A stretch of DNA of 64,000 nucleotides from Bartonella sp. HY038 (GTDB lineage: Bacteria > Pseudomonadota > Alphaproteobacteria > Rhizobiales > Rhizobiaceae), in contig NZ_CP059726.1 in assembly GCF_014117425.1 (NCBI RefSeq), positions 124,001 to 188,000 on the forward strand, given 5' to 3'. This document shows, in pieces, positions 56,369 to 64,000 of the stretch. Each line of letters opens with the position of its first letter. Position 1 is the stretch's first letter. A program made the translations under genes and the position numbers. Below the pieces are notes generated by a model. That model worked only from the letters and a program-made list of their open reading frames with translations. It made no database searches and had not been told where the DNA came from.

Positions 56369-57262
56369 TTATTTTTTAAGCGCATTAATAATCTGATTTG
56401 TATTATAATTCATTAGTTTTATATAGGTTGCTGCAGGTCCATCAGCCGCCGATAATGATTCTGGATAAAGTGCGCCGCCTGCTTGTGCGCCTGTTGCTTT
56501 TGCAATTTGTTCCACCATGCGCGGATCATTTGAGTTTTCAAAGAAATACATTTTGACATGTTCTTTTTTAACTTGATCAATCAACTGTGCAATATCAGCA
56601 GCTGATGCTTCTGTTTCGGTTGACAATCCTAATGGTGACAAAAATTTTACCCCATATTCATGACCATAATAGCCAAAGGCATCATGGCTAGTAAGAACTT
56701 GCCGTTCATTTTGAGCAATTTTTGCAAATTGCGCACGAATAGATGCATCAAGCTCTTGCAATTGCTTGCGATACACATTTGCATTGGCTTTAAAGCTTGC
56801 TGCATCTTCAGGATCTGCTTCAATAAGGGCTTTTTCTATATTATCAACCCAGATAAGCACATTTGGCACACTGTTCCAAACATGGGGATCGGTGACTTTT
56901 TTTCCGTCTTCTTCAAAATCATGAGTTTTAATGCCGGTCGAAACAATGATCGGCTTTTTGGCGCCGCCAGAGGCTTTGGCAAGCCGCTCAAACCAAGTTT
57001 CTAATCCCTCACCGCTAATAAAGGTGACTGCAGCAGCTTGCAGCAATTTGGCGTCATTAGGGGATGGCTCAAACTCATGAGGGTCGCCATTGGCAGGTAC
57101 AAGATTATGCACATTAACATGATCACCACCGACATTTTTTACAACATCACCAAGGATTGTAAAACTGCTAACCACATCGATGGTTTTTGCATGAGATAAT
57201 GTTGGCGTAAATGCGAACACCAATAAGCTTGCCAATAGTCCAAACTTAAATTTTTGTTTCAT
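56369..57262 (-). CDS. znuA: Zinc ABC transporter substrate-binding protein
   Basis: A 297-residue periplasmic cluster A-I binding protein with a signal peptide of about 25 residues (TLSHA cleavage). Metal ligands by position are H62 (GDPHEFEPSP), H127 (DPHVWNS), H193 (TSHDAFGYYGHEYG) and D246 (NSNDPRM). A His at the third site, where Mn proteins usually have Glu, favours zinc. The His-rich charged loop of enterobacterial ZnuA is missing, leaving only THDFEEDGKK. Last gene of the operon, 22 bp after znuB. The Zur box upstream of the operon supports zinc. Confidence 0.87.
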   Translation of the reverse strand: MKQKFKFGLLASLLVFAFTPTLSHAKTIDVVSSFTILGDVVKNVGGDHVNVHNLVPANGDPHEFEPSPNDAKLLQAAAVTFISGEGLETWFERLAKASGGAKKPIIVSTGIKTHDFEEDGKKVTDPHVWNSVPNVLIWVDNIEKALIEADPEDAASFKANANVYRKQLQELDASIRAQFAKIAQNERQVLTSHDAFGYYGHEYGVKFLSPLGLSTETEASAADIAQLIDQVKKEHVKMYFFENSNDPRMVEQIAKATGAQAGGALYPESLSAADGPAATYIKLMNYNTNQIINALKK

Positions 57263-57284
57263 GATCGTTTTTCCTGTTGATTTA

Positions 57285-58154
57285 CTAGGTTAATTTACGA
57301 CTATGCCATTGGCGTTTTAAGGCGCCGGCAGGACTTATAATAAGGGAAACGGCATAGATAATGCTTGCGGTTATAATAATGGTTGGTCCGGAAGCTAATT
57401 TTAAATGATAGGATGCAAGCAAGCCAAAATATCCAGATAACATGGCACATGCCACCGCAATGGCGAACATGATTGGTAAACGACGAGCCCATAATTGCGC
57501 AATTGCAGCCGGCAACATCATTAAACCCACAGCCATTAATGTGCCTAAGGCTTGAAAACCAGCAACAAGATTAAGCACCACCAGAAATAAAAAGACGAAA
57601 TGGTAAAACGGCCCCCATCCACCAACAGAACGCAAGAAACTGGGATCAAAACATTCCGCAACCAGTGGACGATAAACAAGTGCAAGCACAATAAGGGTTA
57701 TAGAAACAATACTACTCACAATAAAAAGTGCCTCGGCATCTATTGCGAGAATTGTTCCAAACAGCACATGCAAAAGATCTATATTAGAGCCACGCAAAGA
57801 AACAATCAAAACACCAAGTGCGAGTGATGTAAGGTAAAAGCTAGCAAAGCTTGCATCTTCTTTCAGTATTGTTGTGCGGCTTACCAAGCCAGAAAGTAAA
57901 GCAACACTAAGACCGGCAATTAAACCGCCCAATCCCATAATCGGCAATGACAAGCCACCAGCAATCAAAAAGCCAATTGCAACACCTGGTAAAACAGCAT
58001 GGCTCATAGCATCCCCCATAAGGCTCATGCGGCGCAACATTAGTAAAACCCCAATCGGCCCTGCCCCCATGCCAAGCGCGAAGGATGCAATTAAGGCACG
58101 GCGCATAAAGCCATAATCGACAAAAGGCGCAATTAAAAAGCCATAGACACTCAT
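57285..58154 (-). CDS. znuB: Zinc ABC transporter permease
   Basis: A 289-residue ABC-3 family permease with about eight to nine membrane segments (ALIASFALGMGAGPIGVLLM, GDAMSHAVLPGVAIGFL and others). The GDAMSHAVLPG segment is the family's conserved cytoplasmic coupling region. Its ATG overlaps the znuC stop by 4 bp. It forms the membrane channel for ZnuA-delivered metal. Confidence 0.88.
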   Translation of the reverse strand: MSVYGFLIAPFVDYGFMRRALIASFALGMGAGPIGVLLMLRRMSLMGDAMSHAVLPGVAIGFLIAGGLSLPIMGLGGLIAGLSVALLSGLVSRTTILKEDASFASFYLTSLALGVLIVSLRGSNIDLLHVLFGTILAIDAEALFIVSSIVSITLIVLALVYRPLVAECFDPSFLRSVGGWGPFYHFVFLFLVVLNLVAGFQALGTLMAVGLMMLPAAIAQLWARRLPIMFAIAVACAMLSGYFGLLASYHLKLASGPTIIITASIIYAVSLIISPAGALKRQWHSRKLT

Positions 58155-58930
58155 AATGCACCTTCGGTGTTTTTGGCAAAACCACTTTGATCAACCAAGG
58201 TGGCTTCGTCCCAACCTTGGGCTAAATCTTTAGCTTTGGCTAAATTGGTGGGGGTTAATGTGGTTTTGGTAGGCCCCCAAGCTATAAGATGGCGCGCTAA
58301 TAATAAAGTTGATGGAAAATTATTTCTAACTTGCTCAATATCATGCAAAACGGCAAGTATTGTGCGCCCTTCTTGGTGCCAACGACCGATCAAGGCTAAC
58401 AAATCATGCATGGTACGCTCATCAATTGCATTAAATGGTTCATCAAGAATAATTATTTTAGCGTCTTGTAATAGCAAGCGGGCAAAAAGAACCCGTTGAA
58501 ACTGCCCTGCTGATAAGACGCCAATATAGCGCCGTTCAAACCCTTCAAGGCCAACTATTGCTAAGGCTTGTTGAGCTTTATCGGCAATTTGTTTGGAGAC
58601 ACCGCCAAAAGCACCAATTTTATGCCATGCGCCTAATAAAACTGTATCGGCAACACTTAAAGGAAAATGACGCTCAATGTCAGAAGCTTGCGGTAAATAG
58701 CCAAAGTCTTTAAGTTTAAGGCTTCCTTTATTAATTTCACCCTTATACTGTTTTAAGTCGCCCATAATGGTTTTAACCAATGTTGATTTACCGGCACCAT
58801 TGGGCCCAACAATAGCGGTTAAACTGCCGGCATCAAAACAACCTGAAATATCTTGAAGAGCCGGCTGTCTTTCATAAGCAACAGTTACATGACTTAAAGA
58901 AATGAGAGGCGTATTTTGAGACAGGATCAT
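58151..58930 (-). CDS. znuC: Zinc ABC transporter ATP-binding protein
   Basis: A 259-residue ATPase: Walker A GPNGAGKST (42-50), Q-loop LPQASDIERHFPLSV, ABC signature LSAGQFQRVLFARLLLQ, Walker B IIILDEPFNAID and H-loop VLHDIEQV. The HFPLSVADTVLLG segment is typical of metal-chelate ATPases of this group. Its ATG overlaps the stop of the small gene at 58927-59052, and its end overlaps znuB, so the whole operon is translationally chained. Confidence 0.9.
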   Translation of the reverse strand: MILSQNTPLISLSHVTVAYERQPALQDISGCFDAGSLTAIVGPNGAGKSTLVKTIMGDLKQYKGEINKGSLKLKDFGYLPQASDIERHFPLSVADTVLLGAWHKIGAFGGVSKQIADKAQQALAIVGLEGFERRYIGVLSAGQFQRVLFARLLLQDAKIIILDEPFNAIDERTMHDLLALIGRWHQEGRTILAVLHDIEQVRNNFPSTLLLARHLIAWGPTKTTLTPTNLAKAKDLAQGWDEATLVDQSGFAKNTEGAL

Positions 58931-59052
58931 GGCAAATTAACTGCCCAAATAACCCCGAGCCATAGGATAGCTAAAAGGATTAAGACGTATAAGAACCGCC
59001 GCCATGATGTTTGGGCAAAAATACTTGATAAGAAGGGATTGTTTTTATTCAT
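58927..59052 (-). CDS. 41-residue single-pass membrane protein leading the znu operon
   Basis: A short gene with a strong GGAGG ribosome-binding site nine bases before the ATG at 59052. It encodes 41 residues: a polar start (MNKNNPFLSSIFAQ), a basic patch (TSWRRF) and one hydrophobic helix (LYVLILLAILWLGVIWAV). The basic side suggests an N-in orientation. Its stop TGA overlaps the znuC ATG (ATGA), which is strong evidence that it is translated. It lies between the Zur box and znuC, so it is zinc regulated. It could be a small accessory subunit or regulator of the importer; I know no named family. Confidence 0.75.
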   Translation of the reverse strand: MNKNNPFLSSIFAQTSWRRFLYVLILLAILWLGVIWAVNLP

Positions 59053-59083
59053 AAAATTTTGCCTCCAACATTATTCACTTTAT

Positions 59084-59096
59084 GTTATATTATAAC
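59084..59096. promoter_or_regulatory. Zur box upstream of the znu operon
   Basis: GTTATATTATAAC is a perfect odd palindrome (GTTATA-T-TATAAC), the core of the proteobacterial Zur box (TGTTATANTATAACA type). On the minus strand it includes a TATAAT that can serve as the -10 element, 32 bp before the small gene's ATG, so Zur binding would block the promoter in zinc-replete cells. Confidence 0.75.
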
Positions 59097-59319
59097 GTTT
59101 CATTTGTGAATAGTTGATTGAGACATTAGCAGTAAACTTTTAATGATTAACAATGAGGGTTCACTCATGAAAATCTTTCTAGAGCCTTTTTTCATGCTTT
59201 AAAGATATGTTTTAAAAGTTCATTTAATTCATTAGCGATCCTTTGGTTTAATCAGCGGTTTTTTATAAATATAATATAGTTTGATATTCTGTCTGTTGAT
59301 CGGACTCAGGGTTTTGGTA

Positions 59320-60057
59320 TTAAAAATTTAAGCTTGGTTTTGATTTTTCAAAAACATTTGCGAGCTTTAGAAGCTGTTGGGCAAGTTTGGGATTATCGCT
59401 AAAATCAAGGGCGATTTTTTCTTCATATGAAAGAGTATTGAACATGGCTTGTTGTTGGTTTTTGTTGTGTTGTTGTTGATAGCTCAAATGTTGGCAAATT
59501 GGTGCTTCTTGTTTAACCAAATGGGCACATTTTTCTGGCAGGCTCAAGCAATAGGCATTGCTTGCTTGTTTAAATGCTGGTCCTTCGGCTTTATCATTGT
59601 GGCTATAGCGGCGTACCCAATTTAAAAAGCCATGATTTTGCAAGGCCTTTAATGCGCGCACTACACTGTCACGAGAGCGGCGAATTTTGCCCATAATTGT
59701 AGAAATTGCCGGTTCAAGCCGCCCGGTTTTATAATCAATAATATTGATAAAATATTCTAATATCTCTAGCGCAATTGTGCCAAGTGGGCCGCAACGTTGT
59801 CCCTTTTGCCGGTTTTGTAAATCAAAACGTTTTGCGGCAAGTAAAAGCTTTTTTAAAGATTGGCGATCGGTTTTTTTAAATATTTTCTTTTCGATAAATC
59901 CTAAAAGATAGGATTTACGCCGATAGGGTTTTGGCTTTGATATTACATCAACTATGTTTAATTGTTGAGTTGATTTAATTGAAGCTGCGCTTTGATGTTT
60001 TAAAAAAGCTTTTTTAAGCAGCGCATTTTGCAAAAGGCTTTGGCCTAGTGTTTCCAT
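59320..60057 (-). CDS. Winged-helix replication-type protein in the repC position (not a canonical RepC)
   Basis: A 245-residue basic protein, much shorter than RepC (about 400 residues) and without RepC's usual N-terminal features. Residues 85-170 form a winged helix: GPLGTIALEILEYFINIIDY, then ETGRLEP-like KTGRLEPAISTIMGKI, RRSRDSVVRALKALQNHGFL and a RRYSHND wing, ending in SNAYCLSLP. I associate this pattern with 'replication protein A'/HTH proteins of alphaproteobacterial plasmids and mobile elements. It is third after repA and repB. I start it at ATG 60057; a TTG at 60081 is also open. It may be the replicon's initiator or a regulator. Confidence 0.6.
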   Translation of the reverse strand: METLGQSLLQNALLKKAFLKHQSAASIKSTQQLNIVDVISKPKPYRRKSYLLGFIEKKIFKKTDRQSLKKLLLAAKRFDLQNRQKGQRCGPLGTIALEILEYFINIIDYKTGRLEPAISTIMGKIRRSRDSVVRALKALQNHGFLNWVRRYSHNDKAEGPAFKQASNAYCLSLPEKCAHLVKQEAPICQHLSYQQQHNKNQQQAMFNTLSYEEKIALDFSDNPKLAQQLLKLANVFEKSKPSLNF

Positions 60058-60093
60058 GTTTTTTAACAATGCAAAAGACAATAAATTATGATT

Positions 60094-60118
60094 CGCAAAT
60101 TTGTTATTTAAATTTGCG
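60094..60118. promoter_or_regulatory. Inverted repeat upstream of the replication-type gene
   Basis: CGCAAATTT (60094-60102) and AAATTTGCG (60110-60118) form a perfect 9-bp dyad around GTTATTT, 36 bp before the ATG at 60057. A related half (TTCGCAAA) recurs near 60352. Candidate operator or initiator-binding site. Confidence 0.45.
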
Positions 60119-60543
60119 TTACAAACAGACAGGAATTTTGTGCCTATAATGGCTTAAATATCTGATTATATTAATCTATTATCGAGCATCATTCCTTTCA
60201 TCTTTTAAAGCGTTAAGCGGGCATGCCGTCTTGTTGAAACGGCGGTTTAAAACGGCTTATAGTTTTGGGAGAGAAAAAGGCGGGTTTTAAAAAAGCCACT
60301 GCCAAATATTTATCAGATTATTTTGCTTAAAATTTAAAGTAATGAACATTGTTCGCAAAAGCTAAAAAACTTGAGCGGCAAATAGTCTATGACTTTTAAT
60401 CATACAAAATGATCGAATAATGGGATAATTTGGAATGACTGGCCAACAAGATTTGATAAAATTCTAACCAATCATCGCACATTTTTAACGCAAGTTGACA
60501 ACGAGGATTAACCGTAACCAACCAATAATCAGGGGCTTAAAAT

Positions 60544-60567
60544 TTAAGTAAACACTAACTTACTTAA
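60544..60567. repeat. Inverted repeat in the repB-downstream region, possible origin element
   Basis: TTAAGTAA (60544-60551) and TTACTTAA (60560-60567) are perfect arms eight bases apart. The surrounding 60119-60640 stretch is AT-rich and gene-free, as expected of an origin region, but I found no iteron series and no clear DnaA-box cluster. Confidence 0.35.
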
Positions 60568-60649
60568 TAATGCTGATAATTTTGGCTTTAAGCTGTTATG
60601 CTAAAAAAAGGCAAAACAATATCATGCACTAAAAAGCGCGTAAAAATAC

Positions 60650-60762
60650 TTGACAGTTTTGTGCGGAAATGCGATTCTCAAACTGCTACATATTGAGAAG
60701 AGGCTTCCACAGCGTTGAATTGGGGTAAAACCTTAATTTAAATCTGGCGAGGCCTTTTTTTT
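60650..60762 (+). ncRNA. Antisense RNA (ctRNA, incA-like) of the rep locus
   Basis: A strong promoter, TTGACA (60650-60655), 17 bp, GATTCT (60673-60678), drives a short transcript antisense to the rep operon. The 3' end is a terminator: AGGCTTC (60701-60707) pairs with GAGGCCT (60749-60755) using one G-U pair, followed by eight T residues (60755-60762) that end just before the repB stop. Position and structure match the counter-transcribed RNA that limits initiator synthesis in repABC replicons. Confidence 0.75.
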
Positions 60763-60764
60763 GC

Positions 60765-61958
60765 CTATTCGTCTCCTTTTTTTGTGGTTTTTGCAGCGCG
60801 TTGATAGGCGCTATACAGCGCATCAAAATTGCTGCTTAAAAAATCTGCAAAGTCATCAAAATTTGTAAATGCTTCAATTGTTGTCGCGCTTTCCAGTGTT
60901 GGATTATTTGGCGCGCCATGATCTGCCGTGTTTTGATGATTTATGCTTTTTTCTATGGGATGAATGGTAAAAACCGCATTACCGCTACTTTTTATCATTG
61001 TAATTTCAAGATTTTGGTCAGGGCTTTGCCATTTATTTTGATGTTGGCCTTTGGTATTTTTTACCCGATTGCTTGACGATTTTTTATGAGGCTTTGGCAC
61101 CGATTTTTCACGGTTCAAGGTGTTGTTTGTAACAAAGCCATCATAAATACGGGCAAATCTATCGTCTGATGATAAAGCATTAAACTGTTGTTTGTCGCCG
61201 CCATCTTTGCCGATAATCAATTGAAGCTCGGTTGTAAGATCATTGTTTGGCAGGGCGGCTAAAACATTGGTTAATTCCTCCCATCTGCCACGGCCAATGC
61301 TTGGTGCTTTGCCAATAATGTCCAAGAGTGGTGGTGGTAAAAGCCGCGCTAGTTTGATCATTTCCGAAATATGCGATTTACCGGTGCTTAAAGATGCGCA
61401 GATTACTTCGCGTTTAAAGCCTGCATCTTCTTGCGCTTTGGCAAAAAGACATTTTTCAATGAAGGATAAATCATTGCGGGCAGTATTTTCCTCGCCTTGG
61501 AAAATTATTGCTTCCTCATCGCTTAAAGCGCGAATAGCTGCCTTAAAAGCAATGCCAAGGCGCTTGGCAACAGCAAGACGGCGGCGGCCATAAACGATTT
61601 CAAATTCATCATTTGTGCCGGCAATTGGCCGCACGAGACCTGGCACAATCTGGCCGCGCTCACGCATTGATGCTTCAAGTTCTGCGATCGTTGCATCATC
61701 AAGATTGCTGTCTAAGCGATCTTTAATTGCGGATTGTTTGATTTTATCAGGATTAATCTCAACAATTTGACTGCCTGTCCGCAGCAATTCGTCGGCAAGC
61801 TTTGAGCGTTCCTGCATTTCCTTAACGCCAGCGGCAACTTTCATCAAATGCGGACTTGCTGAACGCGGTTGCTGTTGAACATCGCTCACGTCGTCCTTTT
61901 CTTCATCTAATTTTGACAATACCGCGGCAAACAGCCCTTTTGAGGTTTTAGCTTTCAT
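60765..61958 (-). CDS. repB: Plasmid/chromid partitioning protein RepB (ParB family)
   Basis: A 397-residue DNA-binding partition protein. The N-terminal region has the RepA-contact segment; the ParB nuclease-like domain includes LEASMRERGQIVPGLVRPI and FEIVYGRRRLAVAKRLG. The HTH follows (LSFIEKCLFAKAQEDAG, with SLSTGKSHISEMIKLARLLP). The C-terminal part is Ser/Asn/Lys-rich, ending near a dimerisation segment (FDDFADFLSSNFDALYSAYQ). The start overlaps the repA stop by one base (TAATG). It should bind the parS sites upstream of repA at 63652-63728. Confidence 0.93.
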   Translation of the reverse strand: MKAKTSKGLFAAVLSKLDEEKDDVSDVQQQPRSASPHLMKVAAGVKEMQERSKLADELLRTGSQIVEINPDKIKQSAIKDRLDSNLDDATIAELEASMRERGQIVPGLVRPIAGTNDEFEIVYGRRRLAVAKRLGIAFKAAIRALSDEEAIIFQGEENTARNDLSFIEKCLFAKAQEDAGFKREVICASLSTGKSHISEMIKLARLLPPPLLDIIGKAPSIGRGRWEELTNVLAALPNNDLTTELQLIIGKDGGDKQQFNALSSDDRFARIYDGFVTNNTLNREKSVPKPHKKSSSNRVKNTKGQHQNKWQSPDQNLEITMIKSSGNAVFTIHPIEKSINHQNTADHGAPNNPTLESATTIEAFTNFDDFADFLSSNFDALYSAYQRAAKTTKKGDE

Positions 61959-63106
61959 TATTCACGCCCCCATGCTTGCACAATCAAGCTTTCAATCTCA
62001 CCATTGGCGGCGTTTAATGACTCCATGGCGCGATCATAAGTCTTAGGTGCTGAAAAACGCGACCTTTGTACTTCATAAAGGCTTTGTTTCCATGTTAAAG
62101 CATCAGCAATCGCCGTGGATTTGGCAACGCCGTTTAACAAAAGATCTTCACCAAATACTTGCCGCATTAATGCCTGCATATTGGCTTGCGGCATGTCATT
62201 GGCTTCAAATTTGGTTATGAGGAATTTAGCAAAATCCCATTGGCTGCTAGCCCCAGCATCGTCAAGAATTTGCATATAAGAAGCAGCAAGTTCTAAAAAT
62301 TTTCCGGTGGAATCTACATCAAGCATATGGGCTGGAACGGGAATTAACACGCCTGTAGCAGCAGTAAGCGATGATAGGGTTAAAAAGTTTAAGGATGGTG
62401 CACAATCAAGCAAAATAATATCATAATCACTGCTTACCTGCTCAAGGGCTTGCGAAACGCGCAACAAAAATCCGGTGCCGCCCTTTTGGCGCATCTCAAG
62501 AGCAACAGCAGTTTCAAATTCGGTAAGTTCAAGACCTGCGCAAATAACATCAAAGCCGCTAATATGGGTTTTGTGAACGATGTTTTTTGTTGGCACCGGT
62601 GCCTCAAAACGAATGGCAGAATAAAGTGTGTCGCCGCTACGATAATCAAAATCGGGGAGTGAACCATGCAAGCTGGTTAACGAGGCTTGCGGATCCATAT
62701 CAACAGCTAAAACGCGATAACCACGCAGCGCTAAAAAATGACCAAGATGAATGGTGGTTGAGGTTTTTGATGAGCCGCCCTTAAAATTGCTAACTGCAAT
62801 AATTTGGCATTCCTCGCCATTAATCCGTCGCGGATTGATCCATTTTTTGCGACCATTTTCAGCCAAATAAAAGCGCAATTCCAAAACTTGTTCCAAAGTA
62901 TAAAGCCGCTTGCCATTATTGGTGGTTTCTGGCATTGGCCCCTGCTCTTTTAAAGATAATTGGCGAATATAGGCTTCAGAAACGCCGAGCAGATTAGCAA
63001 CCTCGGTAGAGGAAAATTTGCGCATGGCACGGCGAGCATCTGGAGGGAATTGCATCATCGTCAAATTATTAAGGGCTTTTTCCAATTTGGTGGAAAAGCT
63101 GTTCAT
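61958..63106 (-). CDS. repA: Plasmid/chromid partitioning ATPase RepA (ParA family)
   Basis: A 382-residue ParA-type ATPase. The N-terminal MerR/HTH-like domain (SSTEVANLLGVSEAYIRQLS, then GKRLYTLEQVLELR) precedes the ATPase with deviant Walker A KGGSSKTSTTIHLGHFLAL, VDMDPQASLT and IILLDCAPSLNFLT. It pairs with RepB for segregation and represses its own operon. I use ATG 63106, close to family length; the frame stays open to ATGs at 63199 and 63301, so the start is uncertain. Confidence 0.92.
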   Translation of the reverse strand: MNSFSTKLEKALNNLTMMQFPPDARRAMRKFSSTEVANLLGVSEAYIRQLSLKEQGPMPETTNNGKRLYTLEQVLELRFYLAENGRKKWINPRRINGEECQIIAVSNFKGGSSKTSTTIHLGHFLALRGYRVLAVDMDPQASLTSLHGSLPDFDYRSGDTLYSAIRFEAPVPTKNIVHKTHISGFDVICAGLELTEFETAVALEMRQKGGTGFLLRVSQALEQVSSDYDIILLDCAPSLNFLTLSSLTAATGVLIPVPAHMLDVDSTGKFLELAASYMQILDDAGASSQWDFAKFLITKFEANDMPQANMQALMRQVFGEDLLLNGVAKSTAIADALTWKQSLYEVQRSRFSAPKTYDRAMESLNAANGEIESLIVQAWGRE

Positions 63107-63651
63107 AAAATGCAAACTGCTTAAATGGCGCGACAAAGGTTTTCTCCGAAATATTGGCTCATCTAATTTTGGCTTACCTAAATTTAGTTGAAATTGCATC
63201 TTGTGAATAAACTGGTTGGATAATCTAATATAGAATATAGCGCAGTTTAAAAGATAGATGCTGTTGGTTAATAAGCGGTTTACATTTTCAAAATACGGCA
63301 AATAAACGAAATACGAAAATTTAGCGTTACAAAAATATGTCAGATTCGGATTGTCTTTGCAAAACCTAATTGCCTTAGTGATGAAAAAAAATTAACCATA
63401 GTTTTTTTGTCATCGTTCGCTATTTGTTCTTTTAAATAATCAAAGAGCATATTGCTCTAATCTTGCCATTTAGGACTCATTTTACCATTTTGAGAATAGA
63501 TGACATTTATTCTATTTTTTTAAATTTTGCAATAAAAATTGATAAAAAATTAAGTAAGATATTGATTTTTAACGATAAAAATCAATTTATTTTTTGATGT
63601 TGTCATGCATCGATTAAAAGGCGAATTGATCTTTGCCTTGGGTTAATCTAA

Positions 63652-63667
63652 GTTCCCAGCTGGGAAC
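63652..63667. promoter_or_regulatory. parS centromere-like site 1
   Basis: GTTCCCAGCTGGGAAC is a perfect 16-bp palindrome that fits the repABC parS consensus GTTNNNNGCNNNNAAC exactly. It is one of two identical copies, 61 bp apart centre to centre, upstream of repA. It is the expected binding site of RepB. Confidence 0.9.
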
Positions 63668-63712
63668 TTTATGTAAAATGATGAAATTGGTGGGCAGGTG
63701 CATGCTTGCCTA

Positions 63713-63728
63713 GTTCCCAGCTGGGAAC
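63713..63728. promoter_or_regulatory. parS centromere-like site 2
   Basis: This is the second identical copy of the 16-bp palindrome GTTCCCAGCTGGGAAC, flanked by unrelated bases, which shows selection on the palindrome itself rather than a longer duplication. Confidence 0.9.
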
Positions 63729-63936
63729 TATTGAAACATAAAAGAGTGTTATTGTTAAAGGCTTATTTTACCGATATATAAAATTTTTCTATACAGGGGC
63801 TGCGAGATTATAAAGCCAATATTGACACTTATATTATATATGTCCACTATCGCCATGGTTGGAATATCAACAATTTGGCTTAATTAATTACCATTATCGT
63901 GTTTGATTCTAACCAACAAAGAAAGGGAGATTGATC

Positions 63937-64000
63937 ATGACACAGCATCGCCGCCCTTTCCGCACTCTTTGTTTAAGTGTTTTTATTGTATCCGCTATTA
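63937..64000 (+). CDS. Start of an exported protein, cut by the window edge
   Basis: AAAGGGAGA precedes an ATG at 63937. The first 21 residues (MTQHRRPFRTLC, then LSVFIVSAI) have the basic start and hydrophobic core of a signal peptide. The rest is outside the window, so no function can be given. It is divergent from the rep operon. Confidence 0.55.
   Translation, partial: MTQHRRPFRTLCLSVFIVSAI

Larger units (their letters stand above)
63107..63936. other. Upstream region of the rep operon with parS sites
   Basis: This AT-rich region upstream of repA should carry the rep promoter. Apart from the two parS palindromes I see no gene. Part of it (63107-63301) could be coding if repA starts further upstream. 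Confidence 0.5.

Noticed and set aside
59320..60081. Frameshifted canonical RepC
   Set aside because: The frame is intact and its conserved parts (GPLGTIALEILEYF, SNAYCLSLP) belong to another winged-helix type. No RepC-like pieces are seen in the flanking frames.
1..64000. tRNA, rRNA, prophage, integrase or transposon genes
   Set aside because: None was seen on reading both strands. The cargo-like genes have no recognisable mobility genes or direct repeats around them.

Overview
The window looks like part of a secondary replicon (chromid or large plasmid) of an AT-rich alphaproteobacterium, most likely Hyphomicrobiales (Rhizobiales). Four things point there: a repAB partition/replication locus with two 16-bp parS palindromes of the repABC type and an antisense RNA; a PccR-type regulator beside propionyl-CoA carboxylase; a Zur box in front of znu genes; and a tandem array of hairpins that resemble the alphaproteobacterial 'cuckoo'/CcsR anti-Shine-Dalgarno sRNAs. 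The genus cannot be fixed from the sequence. No tRNA, rRNA, CRISPR array, transposase or integrase was seen.

Layout, left to right. 0-6 kb: a small membrane protein, a frameshifted Lrp/AsnC regulator, glycerol dehydrogenase, an SDR oxidoreductase and four small orphan proteins. 5.9-9.2 kb: a pseudouridine salvage operon (psuK-psuG-psuT, minus strand). 9.6-11 kb: two adjoining genes with barstar-like C-termini. 11.6-14.2 kb: an M20 amidohydrolase with a two-gene DUF3100 membrane system. 15.2-17.6 kb: two Sel1-repeat genes, one broken by a single-base deletion. 17.8-31 kb: a zinc alcohol dehydrogenase, then the propionate block: pccR diverging from pccB-pccA-mcm-mce, with prpE nearby. Together these convert propionate to propionyl-CoA, methylmalonyl-CoA and succinyl-CoA. 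31-34 kb: small orphan genes, including two paralogous membrane proteins. 34-42 kb: an IclR-controlled set (MHS transporter, agmatinase-family ureohydrolase, M20 deacylase) facing a succinylglutamate desuccinylase/aspartoacylase-family gene and a second MHS transporter. The hairpin array lies between the two converging sets. 42.6-48.8 kb: a LysR regulator and a peptide/nickel-type ABC importer. 49-52.7 kb: five tandem copies of a gene for a secreted protein of unknown function. 52.9-56.2 kb: a GMC oxidoreductase, transaldolase and an orphan. 56.4-59.1 kb: a Zur-regulated znuA-B-C operon led by a 41-residue membrane protein. 59.3-63.7 kb: the replication/partition locus. At the right edge a new secreted-protein gene begins.

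The genes divide into two styles. The metabolic operons are compact, have moderate base composition and clear Shine-Dalgarno sites, and many end in rho-independent hairpins. Between them sit short, very AT-rich, single or paired orphan genes, some of which resemble immunity proteins of polymorphic-toxin systems, together with decayed gene remnants. No cognate toxin is present. I read the window as a catabolic chromid with scattered orphan immunity-like cargo. Coordinates of starts are my choice of ATG with the best ribosome-binding site. Functions are from recognised motifs and remembered family features, without database searches.
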